Positions 48,944 to 60,864 of a stretch of 64,000 nucleotides of DNA are shown one piece after another. The position numbers and the translations under genes are program-made. The notes under the pieces are model-generated. The model saw only the letters and a program-made list of their open reading frames with translations, was not told the origin of the DNA and made no database searches. Position 1 is the stretch's first letter. Every line of letters begins with the position of its first letter. This stretch comes from Siphonodentalium dalli (Eukaryota > Mollusca > Scaphopoda > Gadilida > Siphonodentaliidae): assembly GCA_032622095.1 (NCBI GenBank), contig CP136062.1:136376960-136440959 (forward strand). The letters run 5' to 3'.

Positions 48944-51725
48944 CTACTGATTAGCCCCATCGGTGTCAACAAGAGCTATTATAATCTGCATATCCCCATT
49001 TGCATAATCTTGTAGGTTGTACGCATAAACAGCTGGTTCATTGTCATAGATGGTGTTGTACCAGTGTGGGAATCCAGGTACTACATATATAACTTTGCCT
49101 ATATATGTCCCATCGTCAAACTTATGCTCTATCATTTTATTGACAAACAGAGGGGTTCCTTCAACGTGTTCTATTGTGGGTGTGGACATGACATCTTTTA
49201 TCAATAGCAGCAAATTTTCCTTTGGTTTTTTCATTTGAATTCTTTTTGTATTTTCCAGCATAATCTTTTTTTCCGAGAAATTATATACCTTTGGCTGTTG
49301 ATGTTTCTGGTTTAATATTTTGTGACTGAATCGCAGCTGGGCGATAAGTGCTTTATGTTCTGCGGGGTTTGGTATTTGGTATTCACAGTGCCTCATCAAC
49401 CGGTTGTTCACTCTGCCACAGTACGTAGTGACAAATCTTAACGGTCTCTCCCTTGTTTCTAATTCTATTTGCTTTTTCCTTTGCGCTGACAGCCTTTACT
49501 TCTCGGTTGCTTCTAGTCTCAATAGACATTTTGTTATTTCACGGCCCAATTTTCTTGAATCTTCCAATAGTTTCGTCTCATCACTTAGTGCATCCAGCCA
49601 TTGACCGGTTTCGTTATGGGTATACATTATATACGACTCATTTGTTAACAGCGTCGCATTTGGTCGGTATCTCAATAACTGATCGAGTTGATCAATTAAA
49701 CTCTGGTAGCTTGTTATGCTTCATTGTTGATGCTGTTTGACTGACATTTGCAGAAGGGCTCCACTATTTACCCCCTGGCAAACGATCCGTCACAATTTTC
49801 TTCAACAATTGGCTGATGGTGCCGAAGAATTGTTGCAACTGTGGGCACACAATAGCATCAGTCTCAGACTCCTGCAATAACATGTCCAAAACCACATCTT
49901 TCTTTTGAATCTCTTTCAAAGGGCAAATGTTCTCATGGATTTCGATATTTCTACTGTGTTGTTGATACATAGGTCCATATAGTCCACAAACGTCTTCTAC
50001 TGGTCATTCATTTTGAGAATGTGACCCTCTACTTCTAGAATTCTCCAAAGAGGGCCACTGATGAACTTCGAAATCATGCCAAGGAACTAAGTCCAGCGAG
50101 ATATAATCCCTCCTTAATATCAAACGATACTGCTTTGAGAAAATTGTTTGATAATCCATGGATGTTATCCAATAAATCGTCGATACTTTTTATGATAATA
50201 AATGGCGTGGCCAAGAACGAATACCAAATTGAACCTGTTATATTTGAACCTTGTTGTTTTATTTCTTCCTAGCTTTTGATCTTTTAGGTAAGTTTTCCAA
50301 TCGGCACTGCCTCCACTTTTCTCATCTTCCTCGGTGGTAAACACTTTACAGCAGGTCTGAATCAGTCTCAATGTCCCACTCTCCTATGAAACCTCTTGAG
50401 TTCGGTCTGATGACCGATCCAATAAGTTTCTCCCCCAGATAAGATTACTCAAATTTCTTTAGGGACACTTCGCAACAATCCGCCATGCCGCACATGAGGT
50501 GAAGGCCGTAGTTCCATAAAGATCCTGCTCCTCTTGACCCAATAGCGCACACCTATCGTCGCGCTATAGGGTTCGCGCTGCCACTTGCCAAATTTGCCAA
50601 TGGCAAAAATAATTCACATTTGGCAAAAAATATTTTCATTTGGCAAAAGTTTTGGCAAGTCACTTTTTAATTCCTCAAGCATATTGAAAAAAAATATTGG
50701 TCAATCATTACCATTCATTTCAGGAAACTCTTACAACATAATTATTTTAGTGGTGTTTATAAGGCTTAAGGAAATGCTTAACACCTGTATTAAGCTGCAG
50801 TTAATCTCATAGCATTAGTACTGATGGCTAGAGGGGTTACTAATCCTCCTGTGATGCGCCCTTCTGATGAAGCAATCCTTCTACTATTGTACTGTTCGGT
50901 GATTGGCTTATTGTTGTATGATAAACCACAATAGAGATGCGAGTATAATTAATTATTAACTAACTGCTTTTCTATCGATATCAAAAATCGTGAGTGTCGA
51001 AACATAATAATTAATGTTGCAGAAAATGATACTATCATGGGCAGCATTTGGCAAATGCTAATATAATTTGGCAAAACATATTTTCATTTGGCAAATTATT
51101 TGGCAAATGTAAATTTCGGCCCACCGCGGATAGCCTATCGATCACTTCTGGGAGAATACTTTCTCTATATTGCTGTAGTAATCGACTGAAAGCAACTTCT
51201 GTCGATGCACGGTCAGACATCGTGTCCCTTATATCAGCTAGTACCTTGTATCCTCTTTCTTGTTCATGGCAGTGCCTATTGATATCGGAAAGAATTTCTT
51301 TAAATGTCAAGAGTAGTTTGAGAAATTTTATTTAACATCTCCCTCAGGTCTAACAGGTATGTTTGCGTGTCGTCTGTCAGATGTTTCAACGGTTTTCCCA
51401 GTTATTTTCTAGTTTCATATATACGCCGACAGTGATGTATGGTTCGCTGCTGGGAGTACGCTCTCTAACTGGGCATGTGCAATAATACTTGCTGTCGACG
51501 ATTCTGTTTATGGTCCTTGTCGATGGTTGAATATTTGGTACCTTGCCACACATGCTACTCATGTCTTTACCAATCTCCCGACTTTATCTGCGGGGACCTT
51601 CAGGTCAGTTCCATTACACACTTCATGGTTTCTGTACTAAAAGTTCGCTTCTGGTCAAATAGTGTCCGATCCTTTTCGTCATTCAGCAGCGACTCCAGAT
51701 ACCTAATAATTGTCCACTGGTGATC
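48944..51725 (-). pseudogene. Broken copy of an uncharacterised transposase-like protein family
   Basis: Blocks run from 51.7 kb down to 48.9 kb. LLNDEKDRTLFDQKRTFSTE is followed by CVMEL near 51650. Next come DIRDTMSDRASTEVAFSRLL (51035-51310) and FKYNRFNLVFVLGHAIYYH (50165-50371). IVTDRLPGGK (49764-49970), LDQLIRYRPNATLLTNESYI in a shifted frame near 49650, and LIAQLRFSHKIL follow, and the last block is VPGFPHWYNTIYDNEPAVYA then DYANGDMQI. I recall this order of blocks (TMSDRAS, RFN...YYH, LPGGK, VPGFP-WYN) from multi-copy proteins in marine invertebrate genomes of unproven function. Many frameshifts, stops and an internal insertion (50570-51125) make this copy dead. The final 155-aa frame is open and reads well. 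Confidence 0.7.
50570..51125. repeat. TTTGGCAAA-rich inserted segment
   Basis: 'tttggcaaa' motifs cluster at both edges (50585-50660 and 51045-51110), each with 'atattttcatttggcaaa'. Protein similarity stops on either side, so this is probably a non-autonomous insertion into the pseudogene. Its middle holds no frame with a domain. Confidence 0.6.
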
Positions 51726-51759
51726 AATCTCGTTGTTCTGTTTCTCCATTTACACACAG

Positions 51760-51905
51760 TACTCCAGATACTCCAGTCATTGAAGTACATGTCACATCAA
51801 GAACCATCATTGGTGAACAAGTCACACCAAGAAGAGTCACTGATGAACAAGTCACACCAAGAAGAGTATTTGATGAACACGTCATACCCAAGAAGGCAAG
51901 CTTCG
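51760..51905. repeat. 30-bp tandem repeat, three to four units
   Basis: The unit 'gaacaagtcacaccaagaag' plus about 10 bp repeats, diverging at the edges. The plus frame reads EQVTPRRVTDEQVTPRRV, a 10-residue repeat; whether it is coding is unclear because neither flank is recognisable. Confidence 0.8.
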
Positions 51906-54269
51906 AGTATGCTTATACGGCAACTATCTGAAAGAAGATCGAAGGTTCGTTGTATAATAACTGGTTGTATTGTTATTAGTTTCGTCGCACCATTCGCTCT
52001 TCATTATCAGCACTGTATAAGTCCAAGAGGATGTTGGAGTCAGATGTTAAGATTGGCCCTGTGAAGATCGTCTGAGTTCCCTTGGTAGTATTGTTAACAT
52101 TATCAAACAAATTATCAACATATCCATACATGGTGTTAGAAAAGAAGAAGTGACCGCTTGCTTGATGTTTAGACTCACATTTATTTTCATCAGAACTAAC
52201 ATCTATAACACTTTCTGCGACATGTAGTTGGTTGGCGGTTGTGTCAAATCAGCATCAGTAGATAATGGCTGCTTTGTCTCATCAGACGACGATTCATCAG
52301 AGAGGAGCTGGCTGTCTTATCGCGGGTCCTATAATAAATTAAAGGAAATTAAGTAATAATTCATACCGATTGAAACACCCAGAAATATAGGACAAGTTTC
52401 TACTCCTTAAGGACTATGCCCCCGTAATGAAGCAGCCCGTGTGCGAAGTTATACCCTGACCTCCAATAATTTTGTAATGTTGCGTTCCATGTATTATTTG
52501 TGAATATAATACCCATCCAACATTGACCTTGACAAACCACAATGCACACATATCGCGACACAATCCTTAGGTTAACCATGCATCACGCCTTGTTTCATTG
52601 AAACCAAGTGATGTAGACAAAAGATATGGAGCGGACACGAAGGGTAGTGTATAGTGACTTAATTGAGAGAACGACCTTGTCCTGCAGTCTTGATCCTCAA
52701 CAATCGGAAACAAATTTATGCGCGACACATCGTCTCAGGAACAATTATTGCAAGTTTTCAACATAATCCAATAAAGCATCGCGATTGCTGTGGAGCGGAC
52801 ATGAATAATCTGACAGACAGAAAAGACAAACAAGAAATGATGTTTCGGGGCATAAAAAGAAGTGTCACAACTTAAACTTTTGTGGACAGATGTCTTTTCA
52901 CAATAATATATGTGAAAAGTGTAAGGAAGATATTCCCGTCCAAGAAGTTAGTTAAACTTAGATACATTCATGAAGTTGTAGCCTAACTTACTCAGCCCAA
53001 AAAAGTGAAGCTGAGGGATCAAACTTTCTCTCTGACATCAGGATGATATGATGGTACTGGTATATGTATGTCTCTGGATTATACTGGAACAAAGAACATT
53101 GAATTCGCCATAATCGCTAACCTATCGTTTGTAAACGTTAAGACGACCGATAGGAAACCCCATAATTTACGATATCCATAAACTCAGGAATGTGTCACAA
53201 CCTTAAGTGTTCTAAATGTTCTACACAAACGAGATAATCATGATGTCGTCCTAATGTACATTATTACTGCATAGCTATGTGGTTATCATAGTATTGGCTA
53301 TTGCACAGAGAGTTATATGTAACATAGATATAGACTTTTGATAACAGACCACCAAAAAAGTGAAATTAGATGCTATTCGATGTTGACCCCATAGGGTATG
53401 AGACAAGGTCATTTTACATGCCCATTGGAGCACAGTTGGGCTTTTCGTGTCTTATCATAAATTTGCTTTTAATGCGACGTAAATATATACGAAATGTGGT
53501 GAAAAATGTCCGGCGATGCTGGAAAGAAAATATTACAAACGCAAATCGGAAAATGGTAAAACATGAACATGCGTAATAGTGAACAATGTATAGAGGTAAT
53601 CTTGTTAATTATTATTGAACCGATCTTTTGAATAATTGAGGCTTTTGTTCTGATCGCCATAAGCGTGCATATTATTTACTTCACCTAATACTATTCTCCC
53701 ATTTTTATGCAACGAGTGTATATTGAGGCAAACGTATATCCCTGGTTGATAGTTGAATATGAGCTTTAGAACAGTAACATGTGTAATTATGATAGTGAGC
53801 GCCTATATTCAACTATTGTAAGCAAATCATTAGCGCGACCGATATCAGTCTGATAAATATCCAGACTCCATCTCATTACTTTCATCTACGTATGTCAACA
53901 CTGGCATTCTATTTTATTAGAAAGATGAAGGGGGGATTCCCTTTTTTTTGCGAAAACTCATTAATATTCATAAGGCAATGTTTATCATGACGATAGATCG
54001 ACACACGTGCCCATGAGGCTATTCATTGGTCAATCAACACATCGCTCAGTATTGGCTCGATTTCTCCCGTTTTAAATTATTTTAACCATGAGAGTCTTCA
54101 GACCGTAAGTTGTCGTCATAAGCGTGTGCGTGCTGGCGCGCTATCTGAACTGGGTTGATATGTACCACATGCGTTTAGACCTATTGAGGTCTATGATAAC
54201 ATTTTGGCTCATATAGGAGCCACTTATTCCAAAACAGCTTACTCTACAAGAGTTATACAATTGCGACAT
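51906..54269. other. No gene seen; 2.3 kb of unassigned sequence
   Basis: Several short frames (52663-52875, 53370-53576) have no domain or strong start context. No obvious repeat within the window. Confidence 0.35.
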
Positions 54270-54629
54270 ATAATGGCGATCTGCAATACCTACCTGTAGC
54301 CGAAGACGCCCTAGCAAGGAACGGATTTGGCTATGTTTGCAGAAATATCGCTGATATCACGAATCATTCATTCGCAGACAAATTCTTCGTGTGGCTTAAA
54401 GACATCTATTCCCAGGCAGATATTTGCCAACCCTGTTGGAAATGAAACTCCAGAAAGGAAAATGCGAAGGTGACGGAATACTATTTCCGGCTATCTTCAG
54501 AGAGACGGTCATGCTACTAACGAGTATAAACCCACTTTAAGGAACATGTTTAACTCAAACGACGAGTTACTTTCACATAAACTGGGTAGCTTTGTTAAAC
54601 AAGCATTAGCCACACGTAACAGCCAGTGA
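54270..54629 (+). pseudogene. LINE ORF2 C-terminal scrap
   Basis: The frame with AEDALARNGFGYVCRN, and after a shift EYKPTLRNMFNSNDELLSHK then LGSFVKQALATRNSQ ending at TGA near 54629, has the pattern of the LINE C-terminal tail (GFGYVW-type block; LFNSND...LG-FV--AL--R). At least two frameshifts, with the zinc-knuckle section missing. Family distinct from, or diverged from, the LINE at 39433. Confidence 0.7.
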
Positions 54630-55485
54630 AATCTACCGTCTACCGGGTTTGTTGGAACCCCATATATGTATGTTTCTACAACATATCATACTATGTTCTT
54701 TCATGTTTGTACTCTGTTATGCCATACCTGTATACTATATATGGTCGTGCATTAGATATATATATCTATAACGCTCATCCGTAAACTCTAATACATATCT
54801 CTGTGCTAAAAGACGCCATTATTTAAGTAAATTCCCATTATAACTCTGTAGTTGATAAACGAGAATTTACATGTATACCAAATATACATTTAATATACGT
54901 TGTACAAGGACGTAGAGATTCCGCTACAAATTATTTATAATGGGCATTATTTACTAGTTAATAGTCTTAGTGGCTGTATATTTTTTTTATCATACTGTGT
55001 TAGCAATCAACGCCCAATATTGACATCATTCATTTGAACCAAATATTTATGTATCTGTATCTATCAATATGGTTGTTGTGTCCTGGTGACCAAATCTGGC
55101 TTTTATACGACTTTGTAGAACATCGTTTCTTAGTCAAAGCGAAAAAGAACCTCCGGGTTTTCGAATAAAGTTCTGGATTGGACTTGACGGAAAATTCCTT
55201 TTACAACACACAGAAAGAAGATTCTTTTGTACTACAGCATGCTGTCCGGCGATCATCACATGCAAAGACATAAACACTGATACATCGTCCAGTCACCTGG
55301 TTACGCATACCACCTGATGATACACAGCTGATACTGGCTAAGATCTACACGAATCGTCGCTATGGATTATTTATTCAGTTATTGAGCATTAGCAGTTCAC
55401 GTACTATAATTTACCAGTGGTTTACACCTTCACATAACTACAAAACGCCCATTTATCACAGTATATGATAAATAAATAATTCACG
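54630..55485. other. Upstream region of zinc-finger gene; no other gene seen
   Basis: Putative 5' flank or intron of the zinc-finger gene. Contains short AT-rich low-complexity stretches; no clear promoter. Confidence 0.35.
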
Positions 55486-55623
55486 TTGTATTCCAACATT
55501 TTGAATTATTTTGTAATATTTGCAAATAAACGCAGGGATGTATTACCACGCGCAGTCCTGGACATAATACTGCCATTTTTGTCTGGAATATTGTTTACGT
55601 GTAATAGTGATCTAATCGCAAAT

Positions 55624-56913
55624 ATGGACACACAGGCAGAGGCACATTTAAGCAAAGGTGATATATGTGAGACGCCATTTACTCAGTCGGGTAGCTTGAC
55701 AACACATGAGAGAATCCATTCTGACGAACGACCACGTCCGTGTGATGTCCGCGAGAAATCATTAGCTCAGACGGTCAGTCTCACAGATCGCAAGAAAATC
55801 CACACAGGACGGCGGCCATATGAATGCGACATATGCCAGATGTCATTTACTCTGGTGAATAGTTTAAGGAGACACAAACGAGTGCACACAGGCGAGCGAC
55901 CATTTGCGTGTGACGTGTGTAAGAAATCATTCACTACTTCACACTATCTGGGAGTACACAAGAAAATCCACACGGGCGATCGCCCATATCCGTGCGATAT
56001 ATGTGAAAAATCATTCCGCACTTCAACTCACTTGATGTTACATAAACGGATTCATGGCGGAGATGAGCGATACCATTGTGAGTTTTGCGGAATGAAATCG
56101 AACTATAAAGATCACATGGATAGACACAAGAGGATGCACACAGGAGATAGACCATATAAGTGTGATATTTGTGAAAAATCATTCACTAGGTCCGAGGGTT
56201 TGATGTACCACAAGAGAGTTCACACGGGAGAGCGACCACACACGTGTGATGTGTGCGACAAATCATTCATCTATTGTATCAATCTAAAAGTGCATAAAAG
56301 AACCCACACAAAAGAACGACCATACAGGTGTGATCTTTGCGATAAATCATTTGCGCACTTGGGAACCCTGAAAAGACACAAGATAATCCACACAGGAGAC
56401 CGACCATTTAAATGTAAAATTTGCATGAAATCATTGACTGGGGGACTGGAAGTACATATGAGAATACACACAGGAGAAAATCCATACCAATGTGATATAT
56501 GCAAGAAATCATTTAATATGATGGGAAACTTGAAAAGACATGTTAGAGTTCACACAGGAGAGCGGCCGTATGTGTGTGATATATGCAAGAAATCATTTGC
56601 ATGGTTAAAAAATCTGACAACACACATGATAATCCATACAGGCGATCGGCCATACGCGTGCGACATATGTGACAAATCATTTAGTCGTGCCAATGGCCTT
56701 CAACGTCACAAGAAAATCCACACAGACCACTGTACAGACAAACTCAAACACTCCACAAATTGTGATGGCCGTATATCCGAGGCTTCTTCGAGCCTGAGTG
56801 TAAATAATATCCACACGGGAGAACGATTGTTTCGCTGCAACGTATGTGAGAAAACATTCAGTTTTGCCGATAATCTAAACGCACATATGAGAATCCACGA
56901 TCCCTCAAAGTGA
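55624..56913 (+). CDS. C2H2 zinc-finger protein, 12 intact or near-intact fingers plus two degenerate
   Basis: Probable DNA-binding nuclear protein of 429 residues from MDTQAEAH; the frame is open further upstream to 55486, but that leader is hydrophobic and may be intron or UTR. Fingers begin at YECDIC and repeat about every 28 residues with TGERP/TGDRP linkers. One ([11 protein letters not shown]...) is two residues short between the Cys and His pairs. Two N-terminal fingers are degenerate: the first lacks a Cys, the next has CDVR and lacks a His. A 39-residue finger-free spacer ([17 protein letters not shown]...) before the last finger looks like a lost finger. No KRAB, BTB or SCAN domain visible. 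Stop at 56911-56913. The target sequence cannot be read off here. Confidence 0.93.
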   Translation: MDTQAEAHLSKGDICETPFTQSGSLTTHERIHSDERPRPCDVREKSLAQTVSLTDRKKIHTGRRPYECDICQMSFTLVNSLRRHKRVHTGERPFACDVCKKSFTTSHYLGVHKKIHTGDRPYPCDICEKSFRTSTHLMLHKRIHGGDERYHCEFCGMKSNYKDHMDRHKRMHTGDRPYKCDICEKSFTRSEGLMYHKRVHTGERPHTCDVCDKSFIYCINLKVHKRTHTKERPYRCDLCDKSFAHLGTLKRHKIIHTGDRPFKCKICMKSLTGGLEVHMRIHTGENPYQCDICKKSFNMMGNLKRHVRVHTGERPYVCDICKKSFAWLKNLTTHMIIHTGDRPYACDICDKSFSRANGLQRHKKIHTDHCTDKLKHSTNCDGRISEASSSLSVNNIHTGERLFRCNVCEKTFSFADNLNAHMRIHDPSK

Positions 56914-57008
56914 TCGATGCATGTGCGATGATTCAGATATAGTTTAGATATTTGACTGCAGTGCAAAACCTCGCAGAGGAAACATTACATTGATAATTTG
57001 ATATATGC

Positions 57009-57014
57009 AATAAA
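57009..57014 (+). terminator. Candidate polyadenylation signal AATAAA
   Basis: AATAAA in 'atgcaataaaacattc', about 95 nt after the zinc-finger stop codon. It is the first perfect hexamer downstream that I noticed. Confidence 0.5.
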
Positions 57015-57039
57015 ACATTCTAGTATAGATTCGGGCCCT

Positions 57040-57730
57040 ATAACCGAGGGCTACATCCGAACGTGTCACATTGTAACTCAGCTGTTCATAATCGGATTGC
57101 GTTGTCCTTTGGTATGGTAGTAGCCCACCGTTGGAAAAGGATACCCAAATACTACTGGTTCCATCCATTTATTTTACCAACGTTACGATCCTTAAATTAT
57201 TATACTTGGCAATTTGTTATTTTTAGTCAGTACGACATCTTACCTTGTAACTCGGGTGTGGATACTCATATTCGGTTGGACTTTGTTGTGATGTAGCCCA
57301 GCTTCGGGTAAATGATACACACTTATAAGGGGTTTTCCGTTTATTTTTTACCAGAGTTATGGCCATCGTGGAACTTGGAAAATTGTTAATTGTGTTTATG
57401 TACGAACATCTCTCCTTGTAACTCCCAGCTTGGGGGAAAGAATGTCCATACACATATACTATACCGGTTTCGTCAAATCATTCTTACCACAGTTACGCCA
57501 CTTGCTGGACTTAGAAAGTTGTGAATTTTGTGTCCATGCATACGAACATGTCACATTATAATTCGGGTGCATGTGGATCATGGGATGTGATGTGCTTTGT
57601 TATGATAGTGTATAGGGAAGGGTACCCACGGTGTTCGTCTTTTCGTTATAATGAAGTTATTACGGACATTGCTTGACTTCAAACTTTTCATTCAGCACAA
57701 ACAGTTTACATTGTAAGTTCAGCTAAAAGT
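57040..57730. repeat. Degenerate ~165-bp tandem repeat
   Basis: 'ttgtaactc' and 'cagagttatggcc'-like phrases recur near 57073, 57245, 57415, 57553 and 57713, indicating about four diverged units of 140-175 bp. Non-coding. It begins soon after the polyadenylation signal. Confidence 0.65.
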
Positions 57731-57789
57731 ATGCTAGAGTTATTAATTGGCAAGAATTAAATAGTTGAAAATATAGACCAGACTGTCGC

Positions 57790-58313
57790 CCGATTCTGTA
57801 AACTATTCATCTCTGTAATGGAAGAGACAATCCCCAAAATCAACAGTCACGTCGATACGAACAAATGACAAGTTTTGGTCAACTCAGATATAAGATGGGA
57901 GATCAGGCGCAGCTCTAGATAGATTGAGAAAAATAGCCTTAAAACGAATTTCAGATGTCTATTGGAGAAACTATAAAGATACCAGAAATAAAGTAACCAA
58001 CATGAAGAATACGCGAAAGAACAATTTCACTCTAAATTTGAAGAACGAGTAAATGAATCCCCACCCCCTCGCGATTTTTGGCAAACAATAAATTATTTGC
58101 TGAACAAAAAGAAATCCACATGCATCCCACCATATATAGCGGATTATTATAGCCTACACAGGTGTGTTACTATTGACGGAATAAACAATATCGATAATCG
58201 ATAAATTTCTAACCCTCTCCAGTAGATGCTCAAAATCGCTCCACAATTTTATATTCACGGAGATAAGATAAGAACGGCAATTGAATCACTCAAGTAAACA
58301 AGCCCAAAATATT
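57790..58313 (+). pseudogene. LINE ORF2 linker fragment (between endonuclease and RT)
   Basis: Frame pieces SSVMEETIPKINSHV, VNSDIRWEIR, YWRNYKDTRNKVT, EEYARKNNF and DFWQTINYLLNKKKS are the pattern of the segment between endonuclease and RT in many LINEs (EE-IP-I, W-N-IR--IR-R-R, FWK-IN-L). Multiple frameshifts. It stops where the inverted-repeat element at 58317 begins. Confidence 0.6.
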
Positions 58314-58316
58314 ATA

Positions 58317-58713
58317 TATGAATCGAAGACTCCTGTCCGGAAATGCTTCTATCGATTAATATGGATTTTATTTCGAATATTTTCTGGTCTATAAAGGTGT
58401 GGTTGTTTAGCTAACGAACAATAGTGGTTACTGTTAACAAAGACCCGAAATTTTATTGTGTAATTTTGTCAAAACTAAACGTTAATTAGACTCATTATCG
58501 CTTATAACTATGGAACAATACAATCAATCAATCTGGGACTTATGACGTTCTGGTACGTAGACATAGGAACAGCCTAATGGTCTCTATCGCTATATGGTAT
58601 CACCCGAATGGTCTGTTCTAAAAATAGACAAATAAAGTGTCCCAATAAAATATTCGAAATAAAATCAATATTAATTGATAGAAGGCTTTCCGGACAGGGG
58701 TCTTCAGTTCATA
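58317..58713. mobile_element. Inverted-repeat MITE, ~65-bp arms
   Basis: The left arm (58317-58382), containing GTCCGGAAATGCTTCTATCG and then 'attttatttcgaatatttt', pairs with the right arm (58645-58713, 'aaaatattcgaaataaaat' then 'ctttccggacaggggtcttc') with only scattered mismatches. The middle is AT-rich with no frame. No exact target duplication recognised. Confidence 0.82.
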
Positions 58714-59224
58714 TTCATTATTTTATACCCACGCAACTATTTCAAATTTGTTATTTAAAATGATAATCCGTCTTTAATAAAATATCAGATTGGGCCAGCA
58801 AATGACTTGTAAACTTCAAGATGTCTCTCTAGATTTAATCTTCCAAAATAAAAGAATTGACATAATTGAGTCGCATAAGCACCGTGTTCTCGAAATAGAA
58901 AGCAATTTAAATTGGAATATTCAAAACTTGATAAGGATATATAAGGCCTATATCTGGGATGGGGACATTGCAAGCTGTTAAAACTTGTACCCCAATCCCG
59001 TTGTACGTGAATTTACAATAAAATATGTTTAAAGTCAGACATATTTATTAAAAACATAAACATTGCTCATGTTACGGGTGTGAATGCGATTGATTGCTGG
59101 TGAACTAATGATATGTACCCACTTAGATAAACTACTAGTATGACTACTAGTATGATGCCATTCATAGGAAAGCTCTCAGTGAGAGTTTTCCGATGAATGG
59201 CAACAAGCCATATTTCCGACTAAA
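58714..59224. other. No gene seen
   Basis: A small palindrome occurs at 59160-59200: 'ttcataggaaagctctcagt' pairs with 'gagagttttccgatgaa'. Short open frames at 58785-58981 have no domain. Confidence 0.35.
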
Positions 59225-60010
59225 TCCTGAAAATTACCCATAATTCTGCTGCGGTTAAGGAGTCGATTATTTAGATCATTACTGTATGTCCGTCAGATTT
59301 TTGAAAGTCGCTAAATCCCGTGCATCAACCACGTGCCCGGGTAAACTGTTCAACACCGCTATTACTCTTTGTTAGAAGAAGTATTTCCTTATGTCCTTGT
59401 TTTTATGTTGCCTTTGTAGTTTGAATGCATGACCCTCGTAGGTTGGTATGTTGATCTTGTAACATGTTAATTTGAATCCATATTATAATATCCATTTTGG
59501 ATTTTACATACCTCGATGAAATCACCCCGCGTTCTCCGCTATTTAAGATAAATCAGGTTTAGAATGATTAGGCGATCTTGATATGAATATCACCGAAGCC
59601 ATGGGATTTTACGAGTCGCTCCTCTCTGAACACTCTTAACACAATAGAATGGCGGATTAGAAACGGGCTCCAAACAGTTTGGCAATAGTCCATTATACAT
59701 GTAGGAAGCACCATCGCTGAATAAACTTTGATGAAAGTTTGAGAATCCATATCTGTGAACGTCATGTTTATAACTCCTATACAGTGCTATTTGACATTCC
59801 AATCACCGAATTTACTTGTGTATCGAATTTTAGATGATCATACATATGCACACCGAGATCTTTTTCCGATCTGGATGGTGATATCGGGTGATGTTCTATT
59901 CAAAGATTATAACCAATGACCTCGTTTCTTTTAATTGTGTCGGCATGTGAAATTGTCTTTGGTATGTATTTTTTACCGTTGAAGTACAATGGCATACACA
60001 CATCATTCTG
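59225..60010 (-). pseudogene. CR1-like LINE ORF2 3' relic (minus strand)
   Basis: In order from 60010 downward: EKDLGVHMYDHLKFDTQVNS, then a frame with a W-P-type core (YSAMVLPTCIMDYCQTVWSP), then FKLQRQHKNKDIRKYFF and LNSLPGHVVDA. This is the characteristic end of CR1-like LINEs: EKDLGV---L-F---I, LY---V-P-LEY---VW-P, KKDIRKYFFSNRV, WNSLP--VV-A. Frameshifts and stops throughout. Confidence 0.8.
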
Positions 60011-60364
60011 ATCTGACATGATTTATATTCGTATTTCAGATGCGTCTTTCGGAAACGTTTTTAATATGGAAGAAAGTTTACAGACATATTTTCGCCCGTC
60101 ACCGCCCTGTAATCGGATACAGATATTCGGAGGACAAGCACACTTCGGAGCAGGGAAAATATTGGATATCACTCAAAATAATCCCATGTTTTAACACAAA
60201 ACAATGTTTTTGACGACATGAGTTGATTTTACATCGATGTAGCAATGACGTTTTCTTATGTTGTATATGGTGTTTATACTTAGAATATTTATATACATGC
60301 GGTTGACAGGATTTACGTATAATATTCGCGAAGAATCGACCAAAACTTGTGTTTATCAATTTAA

Positions 60365-60860
60365 AGATACGGGTGGTGGGTATGCTGTTAAATTATTCAC
60401 CTCCGTCAAAAACCGCCATAAACAGAAGGAATAGTAAGATATAGACAGACTTTGTTCGTCTGCCAATCAGAAATATGGCATAAACAGTATGTTATTGTCA
60501 ATTTTTCCCCCTTTGTTATGTAAACAAAAGCAAAAGACGTTACGTTATCTGGCTTTTGTTTAGATCCTGATATGGTAAACATAAAGAGCGTTATTTGTTA
60601 CTGTTTTCCTGATATGGAAATAATAATGAGCGTTTATACCAATTTTGTGTGATTAACCAATAGAATTTTGCTGTGTTATCCGAACAGAAGCATAACTTTT
60701 GTAACACGAGCAGGCTCTTGTTTACGTACATCATCGTACATCTTTACGACAATATACTGTTTACGCGCTGATTATGTTTGGCATATGAGCGGAACTGTAT
60801 ATATTTTCGTGTTCATTTGAACAAATATAAATATTTCTGCAATGAACGCCGCCCGTGCCT
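60365..60860. mobile_element. AACGCTCTTTAT MITE, complete copy B (496 bp, opposite orientation)
   Basis: AGATACGGG at the left and CGTGCCT at the right, both bordered by TTAA (60361-60364; 60861-60864). Internal motifs are the complements of copy A: 'caaaaaccgccataaacag' near 60406, 'ggtaaacataaagagcg', 'cctgatatgga' and 'gagcgttta'. Confidence 0.85.
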
Positions 60861-60864
60861 TTAA

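Noticed and set aside
55486-55623. N-terminal extension of the zinc-finger frame
   Set aside because: Hydrophobic leader without finger or known domain; the ATG at 55624 directly precedes the finger region. It may still be coding if no splicing occurs.
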